Shown in pieces: positions 8,585 to 16,864 of a DNA stretch of 49,329 bases (positions are counted from its first letter, which is position 1; every line of letters begins with the position of its first letter). The DNA lies in assembly GCA_944392315.1 (NCBI GenBank), contig CALXWH010000022.1, forward strand, positions 1 through 49,329, read 5' to 3'. The notes beneath the pieces are model-generated. The model saw only the letters and a program-made list of their open reading frames with translations, was not told the DNA's origin and searched no databases. The DNA is from an uncultured Alphaproteobacteria bacterium (GTDB lineage: Bacteria; Pseudomonadota; Alphaproteobacteria; RF32; CAG-239). The position numbers and the translations under genes are program-made.

Positions 8585-9751
8585 ATGACGCCCGAAGAAC
8601 TGCAAAAAGAACTAAACCGCTGCTTAGGCTGCAAAGTAAAACCTTGTGAAAAAGCCTGCCCTTTAAGTGTTTCACCGCACGATTTTATTGCACTGGCAAA
8701 AAGCGGCGATTATACATCTGCCGCCGCAGACATCGCCAAAAACAATCCCCTGCCACAAACATGCGGTTTGGTCTGTCCGGATAGGTTCTGTCAGGCCGCC
8801 TGCATCCGCAAGAAAATTGATACAGCCATAGAAATCCCCTGCCTACAAGCCAAGATTATGCAAAAAGGCGGGTTGCCGACGTTGCAACTTCCCGAGCAGA
8901 ATAACAAACGCGCCTGTATAATCGGCGGCGGGCCGGCTGGCTTGGGCGCTTTGTTTGAATTTTTGTTGCAGGGCTGGAGCGTGGATATTTATGAAAAAGA
9001 AAATAACCTAGGTGGTGCCGCAAGGCTGATACCGCCCTACCGCCTGCCTTCTGAAGTGCTCAATGCGGAAATTCAACGCCTGACCTCAAACGAGCGGGTA
9101 AACGTTTACCTTAATCAAACGATAACCGATTTTGAACCTTTGCGCCAAAAATACGATGCCGTTGTGGCGGCCTTAGGCGAACCCAAACGCCGCAGTTTAG
9201 GGATTTTAGGAGAAGAGCAAAGTTTGGATTATCGCCGTTATTTAAGCACTCCAGATGCTTATCACTACAAAAAAGTTGCCGTTGTCGGCGGCGGAGAAGT
9301 AGCGTTAGACTGCGCCATTACCTTAAAGAAACAAGGAGCCGAGGTGGTAGAGATGTTTGTTCGTCGTCGCCAAGAAGATATGCGGATAATGGCAAGAGAT
9401 TTTGCCGATTTAGCCCAACATCAAGTGGTTATTCGCGCGTTGAGTTCCATAACCGAAATTCGCGCCAACGATAACCTCTATGATTTAACCGTCGTCCGCA
9501 ACCGCATCAACGAACAAGGCAAAGCGGAAGCCCTGCCCGATACATTGTGTAAGCAAGGGGGCTATGACAAAGTCATCATGGCACTGGGCTCCTATTTTCC
9601 CAAAGAAGACCTGCCGAAAGACGTTTCTTGCGCCGGCGATATGAACGGGAATTGCGGCACGATTGTGCAAGCGATCGCCTCCGGACGTTTCGCCGCCCGC
9701 CATTGCATAGAACAAACTTCAACAAATAACAAGACAGTGAGCAACGCATGA
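8585..9751 (+). CDS. Stand-alone GltD-like NAD(P)H/FAD oxidoreductase
   Basis: 388 residues resembling the small subunit of glutamate synthase and related flavoproteins. The N-terminus has two four-Cys clusters (CLGCKVKPCEKAC and CGLVCPDRFCQAAC), expected to hold two [4Fe-4S] centres. An FAD-binding IIGGGPAGLG follows near 110, and a second nucleotide fold, VAVVGGGEVALDCA, near 235 with VRRRQEDMR after it, as in NADPH-binding GltD proteins. It is shorter than GltD (about 470), mainly in the C-terminal half. No large glutamate synthase subunit is in the window, so it may pass electrons to an unlinked partner. Ribosome site GAGGAAAAGGAA. It overlaps rlmH by 4 nt (ATGA). Confidence 0.82.
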   Translation: MTPEELQKELNRCLGCKVKPCEKACPLSVSPHDFIALAKSGDYTSAAADIAKNNPLPQTCGLVCPDRFCQAACIRKKIDTAIEIPCLQAKIMQKGGLPTLQLPEQNNKRACIIGGGPAGLGALFEFLLQGWSVDIYEKENNLGGAARLIPPYRLPSEVLNAEIQRLTSNERVNVYLNQTITDFEPLRQKYDAVVAALGEPKRRSLGILGEEQSLDYRRYLSTPDAYHYKKVAVVGGGEVALDCAITLKKQGAEVVEMFVRRRQEDMRIMARDFADLAQHQVVIRALSSITEIRANDNLYDLTVVRNRINEQGKAEALPDTLCKQGGYDKVIMALGSYFPKEDLPKDVSCAGDMNGNCGTIVQAIASGRFAARHCIEQTSTNNKTVSNA

Positions 9752-10188
9752 AAATAACCTTAGGTGTCATCGGCAAATGCAAAGATAACTCACCGGAAGG
9801 CGAGATAATCAAACGCTATGCCGAGCGGATGAAATGGAATTTCACCATTAAAGAAAAAGACAACAGCACGCAAGAGGAAGAAGCCAAATTTTTGCAGTCC
9901 TGCATTGCACCTCATGCCAAAGTTGTGGTGTTAGACGAACGCGGCAAAAATATGAGCAGTCCGGAGCTTGCGGGGATTGTAGAAAACTGGATGTTGGAGG
10001 GCTGTTCGGAAATATGTTTTTTAATCGGGGGCGCCGACGGTCACCTGGAAAGCACGCGTAACAAAGCCGATTTGTTACTGTCATTTGGCAAACTAACCCT
10101 ACCGCATATTTTAATGCGCGCGGTATTGGCAGAACAAATTTATCGCATAGAAACCATCATCAACCACCACCCATACCACCGTATTTGA
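9748..10188 (+). CDS. rlmH: 23S rRNA pseudouridine-1915 N3-methyltransferase RlmH
   Basis: 146 residues, the usual length. RlmH is a SPOUT-fold methyltransferase that uses S-adenosylmethionine to methylate pseudouridine 1915 in helix 69 of 23S rRNA. Diagnostic segments are LDERGKNMSSPELA (about 63-76), the cofactor-binding FLIGGADGH (about 91-99) and the C-terminal knot motif LAEQIYRIETIINHHPYHR, ending HPYHRI. The start overlaps the stop of the GltD-like gene (ATGA), so translation is likely coupled. In many bacteria rlmH follows rsfS; pairing with a flavoprotein is unusual. Confidence 0.95.
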   Translation: MKITLGVIGKCKDNSPEGEIIKRYAERMKWNFTIKEKDNSTQEEEAKFLQSCIAPHAKVVVLDERGKNMSSPELAGIVENWMLEGCSEICFLIGGADGHLESTRNKADLLLSFGKLTLPHILMRAVLAEQIYRIETIINHHPYHRI

Positions 10189-10257
10189 TAAAGCCTAAAG
10201 ACGGTCTAGCGCAGAGCTATCCTCTTTATTTATCAACTAAAATTTTGCGATAGCGCC

Positions 10258-10294
10258 TTGACAATTAAAGGCAAAAGAGATAGATTTGCCTTTA
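10258..10294 (+). promoter_or_regulatory. Promoter overlapped by a 10-bp inverted repeat
   Basis: TTGACA (10258-10263), 17 nt, TAGATT (10281-10286) form a reasonable sigma70-type promoter for the gene at 10343. A perfect inverted repeat TAAAGGCAAA/TTTGCCTTTA (10266-10275/10285-10294, 9-nt spacer) covers the spacer and -10. It could be a repressor site or a hairpin near the 5' end of the transcript. Confidence 0.55.
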
Positions 10295-10342
10295 GATAAC
10301 CTAAAACTATGCCTATTATTAACCCCATAAAACCATATCATT

Positions 10343-10789
10343 ATGAAACCAAATTTTTCTCATTGGCTGAGGATGAATCGCCAAGAAATCAAATTACTTG
10401 TATGGAGCATTGTGCTCATTGTTATAAGCATTGTTGCCTTAAGCTACACCAATGACATAAATCTCAAGTTGCTGATAATCGGCGGCGCTTTTTTAATAGA
10501 AATGGGCGTGAGCATTCGTATTAATCACAAGCATCAGGTACAACCACTGTCAAACACTTATTTTCTTGCCTACACGGTAGGTTTCATCGGTCTCACGATA
10601 GCCGATTTAATCTGTATCATCAGACTGAAAGAAAGTTCTGATATTTTGTATGCCATGCTGATATCCGGAGCCTTATTCATTTATGTCTTAGGCTTAATGG
10701 TCATGCACCAACCGGATCACGAAGACACCCCGCCGCGTTATCCGCCGGATAATGGCTTTCATGGAACATACCCGCATCACGAGCGATAA
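10343..10789 (+). CDS. Small four-helix membrane protein, unknown
   Basis: 148 residues; I recognise no family. Four hydrophobic segments are visible: about 20-40 (LLVWSIVLIVISIVALSY), 47-60, 76-95 (FLAYTVGFIGLTIADLICII) and 105-125 (AMLISGALFIYVLGLMVM). The C-terminal tail is short, soluble and rich in His, Pro, Asp and Tyr (HQPDHEDTPPRYPP and beyond), which could bind metal. There is no recognisable Shine-Dalgarno site before the ATG. It stands alone between its own promoter (10258-10294) and terminator (10846-10874). Confidence 0.65.
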   Translation: MKPNFSHWLRMNRQEIKLLVWSIVLIVISIVALSYTNDINLKLLIIGGAFLIEMGVSIRINHKHQVQPLSNTYFLAYTVGFIGLTIADLICIIRLKESSDILYAMLISGALFIYVLGLMVMHQPDHEDTPPRYPPDNGFHGTYPHHER

Positions 10790-10845
10790 AAACCTCAAAA
10801 CGTTAAGAGGTATGAAGAACAACTCGTCAACGAGCCAAACAAAAA

Positions 10846-10874
10846 GCGACAGGATAAAACCTGCCGCCTTTTTT
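10846..10874 (+). terminator. Intrinsic terminator, probably bidirectional
   Basis: GCGACAGG pairs with CCTGCCGC across a 6-nt loop (one mismatch) and runs into CTTTTTT on the + strand. The - strand copy also ends in TTTTTG, so it can close both the 10343 gene and the convergent bactofilin gene. Confidence 0.75.
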
Positions 10875-10894
10875 ATATCTGAAACGAAAAAGAA

Positions 10895-11302
10895 TTATTG
10901 TTCTTCGCCATCCGGCTCAATTTTTGCCGCCACTTTAGAAACGGCACATTTCCCTTCCAAAATAGCTCCCGGTTCAATCGCAATCGTTTTATAAACCGAA
11001 TCCCCGATAAACTTCGCCGAACCGGCAATAAACAAATTTTCAACCGCCAAAGAACCGTTTAGCTCACCATAAAGTTCCAAACTTTTCGCCTGAATTTTGC
11101 CATTAACGGCGCCGGTGCTGCCGATAACCAATTCGCGACAAGTCACATCCCCGTCAAGTCTGCCGTCAATATGAATAACATCACCATCAGTAATGTTTCC
11201 GACAATACGTGTACCGGCACTGATAATACAAGGCACAATATTTTTTTCACCTCGCATCATCCGCGCCAACTTCAAAAACAACACACGTCTAAATTTTCTC
11301 AT
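10895..11302 (-). CDS. Bactofilin (polymer-forming cytoskeletal protein)
   Basis: About 135 residues with the bactofilin core: a run of short beta strands with regularly spaced Gly and hydrophobics (ISAGTRIVGNITDGDVIHID, RLDGDVTCRELVIGSTGAVN, GKIQAKSLELYGELNGS). These proteins form nucleotide-independent filaments on the inner membrane and recruit cell-wall enzymes. I chose the ATG at 11302, which has GGGGAG upstream; an in-frame ATG at 11332 adds ten residues and lies before that site. Its upstream neighbour on the same strand is a membrane-anchored M23 peptidase, the partner known from bactofilin modules (BacA-LmdC in stalked alphaproteobacteria, CcmA with Csd peptidases in Helicobacter). 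The family call is firm. Confidence 0.88.
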   Translation of the reverse strand: MRKFRRVLFLKLARMMRGEKNIVPCIISAGTRIVGNITDGDVIHIDGRLDGDVTCRELVIGSTGAVNGKIQAKSLELYGELNGSLAVENLFIAGSAKFIGDSVYKTIAIEPGAILEGKCAVSKVAAKIEPDGEEQ

Positions 11303-11670
11303 CAATGTACATCTCCCCAAAAAATCCGGCATAATCGCCCAATTATTTATAACCGACCGCTCTGTTCCGACTTCTCGCTATAAGTATAAGTCCTTTACGC
11401 TGCTCTGGGTTATTCCACTTCTCGCCACAAGTCCTTTTCAAAGCAATCATCAAAAACTCTTCCTGTTTCCTCACTCCTCTAAACCAACCTTTCTCTCCTA
11501 AAAACGTAAACCTCACTCTTCAAAAGCAAAGTCTCTCTCTTCAAAACCAACGCGCCTCACACAAGCAACACTTCACGCCGACATCCGTCACAGACACCTA
11601 ACACTCACCATCTGGCACTTAGCGCCCTGCGATAAACCACCACCGCCAAGCGTGCAACTTAACGCCCCTT
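11303..11670. other. Pyrimidine-rich spacer between the M23 and bactofilin genes
   Basis: A 368-bp gap without a supported gene. The + strand is strongly C/T-rich, so the strand read by the flanking genes is purine-rich. Partial repeats are visible: ACTTCTCGCYAYAAGT occurs twice about 50 bp apart (about 11370 and 11420), and CTCTTCAAAA recurs near 11515-11550. No hairpin terminator was found, so read-through from the M23 gene into bactofilin is possible. Confidence 0.5.
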
Positions 11671-12900
11671 TTACTTAGCCTTAATAAAGACCATAGGGTC
11701 CAGATGCACCCCGTCGTATAAGACTTCATAATGAAGATGCGGCCCGGTTGAACGTCCGGTATTACCAACTTCGCCGATAGCTTGGCCCAATGCCACTTCT
11801 TCACCCTTTTGCACATAGATTTTATTCATATGCGCATATTTGGTTTTAAAGCCGTTACCATGGTCAATTTCCACCATTTTGCCATAGCCGGAAGCCGTGC
11901 CGGCGCGTATAACCTTGCCTTCTGCCATCGTTTTGATTTTATTGCCGCGGTTAGAAGCCAAATCCACACCTTTATGAGCAGCACTTTTGGCATTAAACGG
12001 GTCCGAGCGCTTGCCAAAAGGCGAAGACAACCAATACGACCACACTGGTTTGCCGAGAGGAATACGTTTAAGCGCCTCTTGGTAATAAGAATTATCATCA
12101 ATAGCGCTAAAAGTTTTATTCACCTGCGCCATAAGTTCCTGATTTTGCCCCAAAGCGATATTTTCGGGAACATAAAGCCCGCCCTTATTATTCTTTTTAG
12201 AGTTTGCGAGCGGGTTATAATATTTTCCTCTTTTTTTCAGTTCACCGTTAACGGTAGAGATAGTATTTTTGATTTTATCAATATCCTTATTAGAAAGCCC
12301 TTCAATTTTTTTCAAAATATCCATTTCAAACGCCTGCAAAGAAGCAACCATTTCCTGTAAATGCGCAACTTTTGCCTCAAGCATTTTTTTCTCTTCAATC
12401 GCCACATCACGGTGAATAAGCGCATCTTTCAAAGCGCTTTTTTGAGATAAATCTTTTTCATTAATCCAATCTTCGTTAGCGGTAATTTGTTTAATTTTCT
12501 GTTCAATAACTTCGGCTCTTTTCAGATATTCATCCACATCATCTTTTTTCTGTTGAGAATCCGTATCACCAAAATTCTGCACCAACGCAGAAATATTTTT
12601 ATGAACGGTAACAAAATCGCTCATCAAATCAACATAAGCGCTGCGGGTTTCGCCCAACTTACGTTCTTGATACGAGATAATTCTGTCCGACACGCTATAC
12701 CTCTGATACGAATGTGCGCCCCAAATTCCCAGAACAATCATCGTAACAAAGACAATCCATTGCAAGCGTGGTGAGATTTTAAAAACCTTAGTTTGTCCGT
12801 TAGAACGGATAATAAATTCCTTTTCGGAAAAGAAACTTCTATTTTCCGATGCTTGAAAATTAAGAACTTTAGGTCTTTTAGGTCTTCTTCTATATCTCAA
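11671..12900 (-). CDS. Membrane-anchored M23 endopeptidase (LmdC-like)
   Basis: About 409 residues: a basic cytoplasmic N-terminus of about 50 residues containing FSEKEFIIRSNGQTKVFKIS, one membrane segment (about 68-84), a long coiled-coil region (about 95-225), and a C-terminal LytM/M23 domain. The zinc ligands are visible as HKGVDLA (His and Asp, near 310) and GPHLHYEV (HxH, near 385). M23 enzymes cut peptidoglycan cross-links, usually D,D-endopeptidase activity. This order of parts matches LmdC, whose N-terminal tail binds bactofilin, and a bactofilin gene follows. The only workable in-frame start is TTG at 12900, preceded by GGGA; a stop codon lies 8 codons upstream. Confidence 0.88.
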   Translation of the reverse strand: MRYRRRPKRPKVLNFQASENRSFFSEKEFIIRSNGQTKVFKISPRLQWIVFVTMIVLGIWGAHSYQRYSVSDRIISYQERKLGETRSAYVDLMSDFVTVHKNISALVQNFGDTDSQQKKDDVDEYLKRAEVIEQKIKQITANEDWINEKDLSQKSALKDALIHRDVAIEEKKMLEAKVAHLQEMVASLQAFEMDILKKIEGLSNKDIDKIKNTISTVNGELKKRGKYYNPLANSKKNNKGGLYVPENIALGQNQELMAQVNKTFSAIDDNSYYQEALKRIPLGKPVWSYWLSSPFGKRSDPFNAKSAAHKGVDLASNRGNKIKTMAEGKVIRAGTASGYGKMVEIDHGNGFKTKYAHMNKIYVQKGEEVALGQAIGEVGNTGRSTGPHLHYEVLYDGVHLDPMVFIKAK

Positions 12901-13002
12901 ATGAAACCATCCCGTAAGTTACACCCAAACCGCAAGACAAATAAAATCCCACGGCAATTACGGTCGGTTATAGCAAATTTTTTACAAACTTTCAAACACT
13001 TT

Positions 13003-13329
13003 TTAATTTTTATCAATATCTTTATCCAAAATGACGTATTCACCGTCACCGACCATATTCAAAACGATTCGCGCGCGTTCTTCCAAATAATCCAAATCAA
13101 GCGAGCTTTCCGAGAGCATGGCCACCTTATGTTCCAAATCTCTTTTAATCGCGGCATAGCGAGCTTTTTCCTGTTGAGCTGCTTCAACTTTTCCCTTCAG
13201 ATAGAGATATCTGAAAAAGCCTCTGTCACCCTTAATGGCGTTAAAGGCAAAATACACCGAAAAGATACCAAAAACAATCAACAAGCCGGATTTTTTTAAT
13301 CTGTCAAAAATATCATTCAGTGTATTCAT
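13003..13329 (-). CDS. FtsB/DivIC-like septum formation initiator
   Basis: 108 residues: one N-terminal membrane segment (about 15-31, LLIVFGIFSVYFAFNAI), a coiled coil (about 45-85) and a short C-terminal motif (LDYLEERARIVLNMVGDGEYVIL) typical of FtsB/DivIC proteins. FtsB joins FtsL and FtsQ in the divisome and helps trigger septal wall synthesis. Size and layout match alphaproteobacterial members. It lies about 100 nt ahead of the M23 gene on the same strand; both act at the wall during growth or division. Confidence 0.85.
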   Translation of the reverse strand: MNTLNDIFDRLKKSGLLIVFGIFSVYFAFNAIKGDRGFFRYLYLKGKVEAAQQEKARYAAIKRDLEHKVAMLSESSLDLDYLEERARIVLNMVGDGEYVILDKDIDKN

Positions 13330-13553
13330 ATCCGTTTTTTACCGCCCGCACTCAAAAAAATTACGCTATAAAGATAAGATTAAAACGTTTTTCCATACGT
13401 TCATCAACATTGCCTATAACCTAGCATACAGAGGGTTAAAAAATCGTTATAAAAACCTTTTTTGCGACAGGAAAGATAAAAATAAATAGCAAAGTTTTTC
13501 AATAAGTTAGAACAAAATCATCAGAAATAGGATAGATTTTTCACCCTAATCTG

Positions 13554-14963
13554 TTAATTTTTGCGAGCCGTCCCCATAATTTCAAACACTCTCGCCCCGT
13601 CGCCTTCCATCAGAGTCTTCGGCAGTCGCCTGCGAATAGCCTCGTTAACCTGCTCCAAAGTCACCGCCTGCACTTGGCTTTGCCGATTTTTCAAAAAGTC
13701 AATTCCCAATTTCTGCACCTGCATCTGCTCCAACATCTCGGCAATCACCGCTACCGAAGAAAAACGCAGATTAAACGAAGACAGCAAACTGCTTTTAGCA
13801 ATTTCCAACTCTTCCGCACTCAACCCGTTTTGATAAAAGTTCGCATATTCCGCATTTAAGAGTTCAAAAATCCGCGCCGTATTATCCGGTGTGGTAGAAA
13901 AATAAATCTGCCAATAATCCCCCGCGTCATTACTGTTCAAAAAGCTATAAATACCATACGTCAGCCCCTCGTTTTCACGAACCGCCATACTCAAGCGAGA
14001 AGAAAGCCCCGCTCCGCCGAACACATAATCAGCCACCAACAGCGGATAAAAATCTTTATCCAAACGCGCCACGCCCGATGTTCTTAACATCACCAAACTC
14101 TGCGCCGAAACCTCTGATTTTTCTATAGCTTTTGGCGCTTTCCAATCCGGCTTAAATTCCGGCAAGTCCGCCCCTTTGGATTTTTCATTTAACCGCGCAA
14201 ACGCCTGCGTCAAAAAGGCTTCACTTTCGGCTCTGTCCATATCGCCGGCAATACCGACGCTAAGCGTATCTTTTGCCATAAAATCTTTCAGATACTCCCG
14301 CATATCTTCAACGGAAACTTTCGCTAAAACCTCATCATCGGGAATTCCCTCTTGGCCATACGGATGCGTGCCGTAAAATTTTTCATCAACCAATCGCCCC
14401 AATTGATATTGCGGACTTTCGCTCTGTTGCTGCCTGAGCATGGCAAGTTGCCGACGCGCCAACTCAATATCTTCTTTATCAAAATGCGCCTCATACAGCA
14501 CGGCTTTTAAGATTTCCAAGGCATCTTTTTCAAATTTTTTCACAAAGCTAAGCGAAAACGTCAACCGGTCATCTCCGGCAGAAACCGCGAGTTTAATCCC
14601 CTTTTCTTTCATCATCTCGCGCAAATCTTTTCTGGAAAAGCGCCCCGCACCGTCCAAGAGCACACTCTCCACCATCAGCGCCACGCCCTCTTTGGGTTCA
14701 TACGCGCTCCCCGCTCTGTCAAAGCCAAAAGAAATCGCCGCGAGCGGCACACTGTGCTCTTCCATCAAATATGCATGCAAAAGACTATCATCTGCCCGAA
14801 CTTCCACAACTTCGCCCTTAAAGCTCCGTCCGTTCAGTTTGGAGTTAGCCAAAATTCTCTCCGCATCAAGCGGCGCCCGCGCATCAGCCCATAAAGTATA
14901 GCCAACCGCACCGCCAATCAAAACCACCGCGCACCCCAAACCGATTTTCCAACTTTTTCGCAT
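13554..14963 (-). CDS. M16 peptidase family, non-catalytic-type subunit
   Basis: About 469 residues with the two-domain M16 (pitrilysin/insulinase) fold, an N-terminal membrane or signal segment (about 8-22) and the second-half motif GGAGLSSRLSMAVRENEGLTYGIYS. The zinc-binding HxxEH is absent: the equivalent position reads ALMVESVL. Such inactive chains pair with an active M16 partner, which is encoded immediately upstream. I chose the ATG at 14963, with GAGGAG 7 nt before it, over a TTG at 14978. Gap to the upstream gene is 20 nt. Probably acts in the periplasm on small peptides. Confidence 0.87.
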   Translation of the reverse strand: MRKSWKIGLGCAVVLIGGAVGYTLWADARAPLDAERILANSKLNGRSFKGEVVEVRADDSLLHAYLMEEHSVPLAAISFGFDRAGSAYEPKEGVALMVESVLLDGAGRFSRKDLREMMKEKGIKLAVSAGDDRLTFSLSFVKKFEKDALEILKAVLYEAHFDKEDIELARRQLAMLRQQQSESPQYQLGRLVDEKFYGTHPYGQEGIPDDEVLAKVSVEDMREYLKDFMAKDTLSVGIAGDMDRAESEAFLTQAFARLNEKSKGADLPEFKPDWKAPKAIEKSEVSAQSLVMLRTSGVARLDKDFYPLLVADYVFGGAGLSSRLSMAVRENEGLTYGIYSFLNSNDAGDYWQIYFSTTPDNTARIFELLNAEYANFYQNGLSAEELEIAKSSLLSSFNLRFSSVAVIAEMLEQMQVQKLGIDFLKNRQSQVQAVTLEQVNEAIRRRLPKTLMEGDGARVFEIMGTARKN

Positions 14964-14983
14964 CAACACTCTCCTCAAAAAAC

Positions 14984-16384
14984 TTATTGACCGATAAGAT
15001 AGCCGGCCACGCGCGCCTCAGACTTTTGCACCTTATTCCACGCCTCGCGCACATCTTCAAGCGTAATCGCCAAAATCCGTTCATCATAGCGCATAATTTC
15101 TTCGGGCGTATAACCGTTAATGAGCATATTGCCGACAAATCGTCCGGCGTCTTGCGGATTTTCCTGCATATAAACCGCCTCCGAAAAGACACGATTTTTG
15201 ATTTTATCCAAATCGGCCTCTGTCAATGCATTAATACCGTCATCAATCGTTTTAAGCAAAAGTTCTTTAATCTCGGCCAGTTGTTTTTCGGGCTTTTTAT
15301 TTTTCACCCACTCAGGCGCCGGCACGGCATAAAAACTAGCCACGCCGCCCACGTTAAAGCAATAAGAAAACCCCACATCAACGCCCAACAATTTTTTATC
15401 CTGATAAACCAATTTTTCAGACACATACGAAGTATCATCGCCGGTCAAAAACGTTGTCAACAGCCCCAACGCTTCCACGTCTTTTTTAGACAACGCCTCT
15501 CCGCTCAAACGGATATACTGCACAAAGCGCGGCTTCTGCACACCGTTTAGTTTGACCACCATATCGGTATCAATATTTTTCGGCTCCTCAAATTTCGGCC
15601 GCACAAAAGCATCTTGAGGCTTGGTAATATCGCCATAATATTTCTGCGCCAAATCACGCGCTTCTTCAGGGCTGATATTTCCGGCCAAAATCAAAATGGC
15701 ATTATCGGGGCGATAATAAGCCTGATAAAAATCGCGTGCATCATTCAAACTCAAGCTCAAGATTTCCGCCTCGCTCCCCCCGACGGAAGATGCAAAAGGA
15801 TGATCCTGCCACAACACGCGGTTTAAGGTTTCATAAAACAGCGGCACCGGATTAGACTCAAAACGTTGCTTCCGCTCTTGCAACACCACCCCGCGCTCGG
15901 TTACAAAGTCAGTTTCGCCCATCTTAAGACGCGCCATCCTTTCGGCTTCCATCGCCATCATCAATTCCAGCTTAGAGATATCCGAAAACTCATAATACCC
16001 CGTTTCGTCATACGTGGTATAAGCATTAGCATCCGCCCCATATTTTTGGGTTAGATTATCAAACATCTTACCGGGGAGTTTATCGGTTCCGCGAAACATC
16101 ATATGTTCCAACAAATGCGCAATACCGCCCTTGCCTTTAGGGTCATAAAGCGAGCCGGTTTTATAAAGAACTTGTTGCAATACCACCGGCGCCTTATCAT
16201 TTTCAACCACCGCCACCTGCAAACCGTTATCAAGCGAAAAAGCCGAAAGCGACATCAACTTAGCCTCGGCTTTTTGCCCCAAAGCACAGATACCGACAGC
16301 CGTTCCAAGCAACATCAGCGCCACACGCGTCCATGCCGAGTAGGTTGTTTTTAATTGTTTATTTTTGATTATCGCTTCCCTCAT
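14984..16384 (-). CDS. M16 zinc metallopeptidase, catalytic subunit
   Basis: 466 residues with an N-terminal signal/membrane segment (about 20-38) and the inverted zinc motif HLLEHMMFRGT (HxxEH, about 91-95) with the downstream Glu expected in ERGVVLQERKQ. This marks an active M16 peptidase of the bacterial processing-peptidase type, probably exported. The partner chain encoded next lacks this motif, so the two likely form a heterodimer. Start ATG at 16384 has GGAG 7 nt upstream. Native substrate unknown. Confidence 0.92.
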   Translation of the reverse strand: MREAIIKNKQLKTTYSAWTRVALMLLGTAVGICALGQKAEAKLMSLSAFSLDNGLQVAVVENDKAPVVLQQVLYKTGSLYDPKGKGGIAHLLEHMMFRGTDKLPGKMFDNLTQKYGADANAYTTYDETGYYEFSDISKLELMMAMEAERMARLKMGETDFVTERGVVLQERKQRFESNPVPLFYETLNRVLWQDHPFASSVGGSEAEILSLSLNDARDFYQAYYRPDNAILILAGNISPEEARDLAQKYYGDITKPQDAFVRPKFEEPKNIDTDMVVKLNGVQKPRFVQYIRLSGEALSKKDVEALGLLTTFLTGDDTSYVSEKLVYQDKKLLGVDVGFSYCFNVGGVASFYAVPAPEWVKNKKPEKQLAEIKELLLKTIDDGINALTEADLDKIKNRVFSEAVYMQENPQDAGRFVGNMLINGYTPEEIMRYDERILAITLEDVREAWNKVQKSEARVAGYLIGQ

Positions 16385-16481
16385 ATTGACGCTCCCACTC
16401 TAAAACAAAAGACACGTTACCCTAGCGCACCGCCGCTATTCAAAGCCCAAACCGTCCGCATAACAACGATAGGATAAAATT

Positions 16482-16688
16482 TTATTCTTGCGGTTCTGCG
16501 GCTTGATTAGTTGTTGCAGCCGGACGAACATCAAAATCCGGCGGTAATAAGAGTTGATTACGACGTGAAACTTGTGTTTCATCCGGTCTGGACTTAGCCA
16601 TCCCCAAATCTTCCTTAGTCAACCCGCAAGAAGAAAGTCCGGCAATAATTCCCAGTCCCAACACAACGAGCAACAATTTTTTCATCAT
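16482..16688 (-). CDS. DUF3035/BamF-like small lipoprotein
   Basis: About 68 residues: lipoprotein signal with lipobox LSSC (Cys near residue 21), then RPDETQVSRRNQLLLPPDFD, which matches the PDE...R.PL.VPPD.xxRP pattern of DUF3035. That family includes Caulobacter BamF, an outer-membrane beta-barrel assembly subunit found only in alphaproteobacteria. ATG at 16688 follows AAGGAG; a TTG at 16691 is not needed. It lies between lspA, which makes the enzyme that would mature it, and the M16 pair. The tail is short compared with some relatives. The family match is from memory of the motif. Confidence 0.75.
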   Translation of the reverse strand: MMKKLLLVVLGLGIIAGLSSCGLTKEDLGMAKSRPDETQVSRRNQLLLPPDFDVRPAATTNQAAEPQE

Positions 16689-16746
16689 CAAATCTCCTTT
16701 TTGTTAATATATATGCGGCCTTAACTTTTTAACCACACGCAATTTC

Positions 16747-16845
16747 AACCAAACGTCCCTTATTATAACCAACGTCCTCTATTTAACCAAACGTCCCTTA
16801 TTATAACCAAACGTCCCTTACTTAACCAAACATCCTTTTTAGTCC
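16747..16845. repeat. Degenerate about 20-bp tandem repeat, 4-5 copies
   Basis: Copies begin at about 16747, 16767, 16785, 16805 and 16824, each close to AACCAAACGTCCCTTATTAT. It lies between the stop of lspA and the start of the BamF-like gene. Read on the gene strand, two copies contain TATAAT; one of them has TTGGTT 17 nt upstream, a weak promoter candidate for the lipoprotein gene. Confidence 0.75.
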
Positions 16846-16864
16846 TAACCGAACCACACAAACT

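Noticed and set aside
13380..13400. Terminator for the M16 pair near AACGT/ACGTT
   Set aside because: Short stem, wrong side of the gene gap and no T-run.
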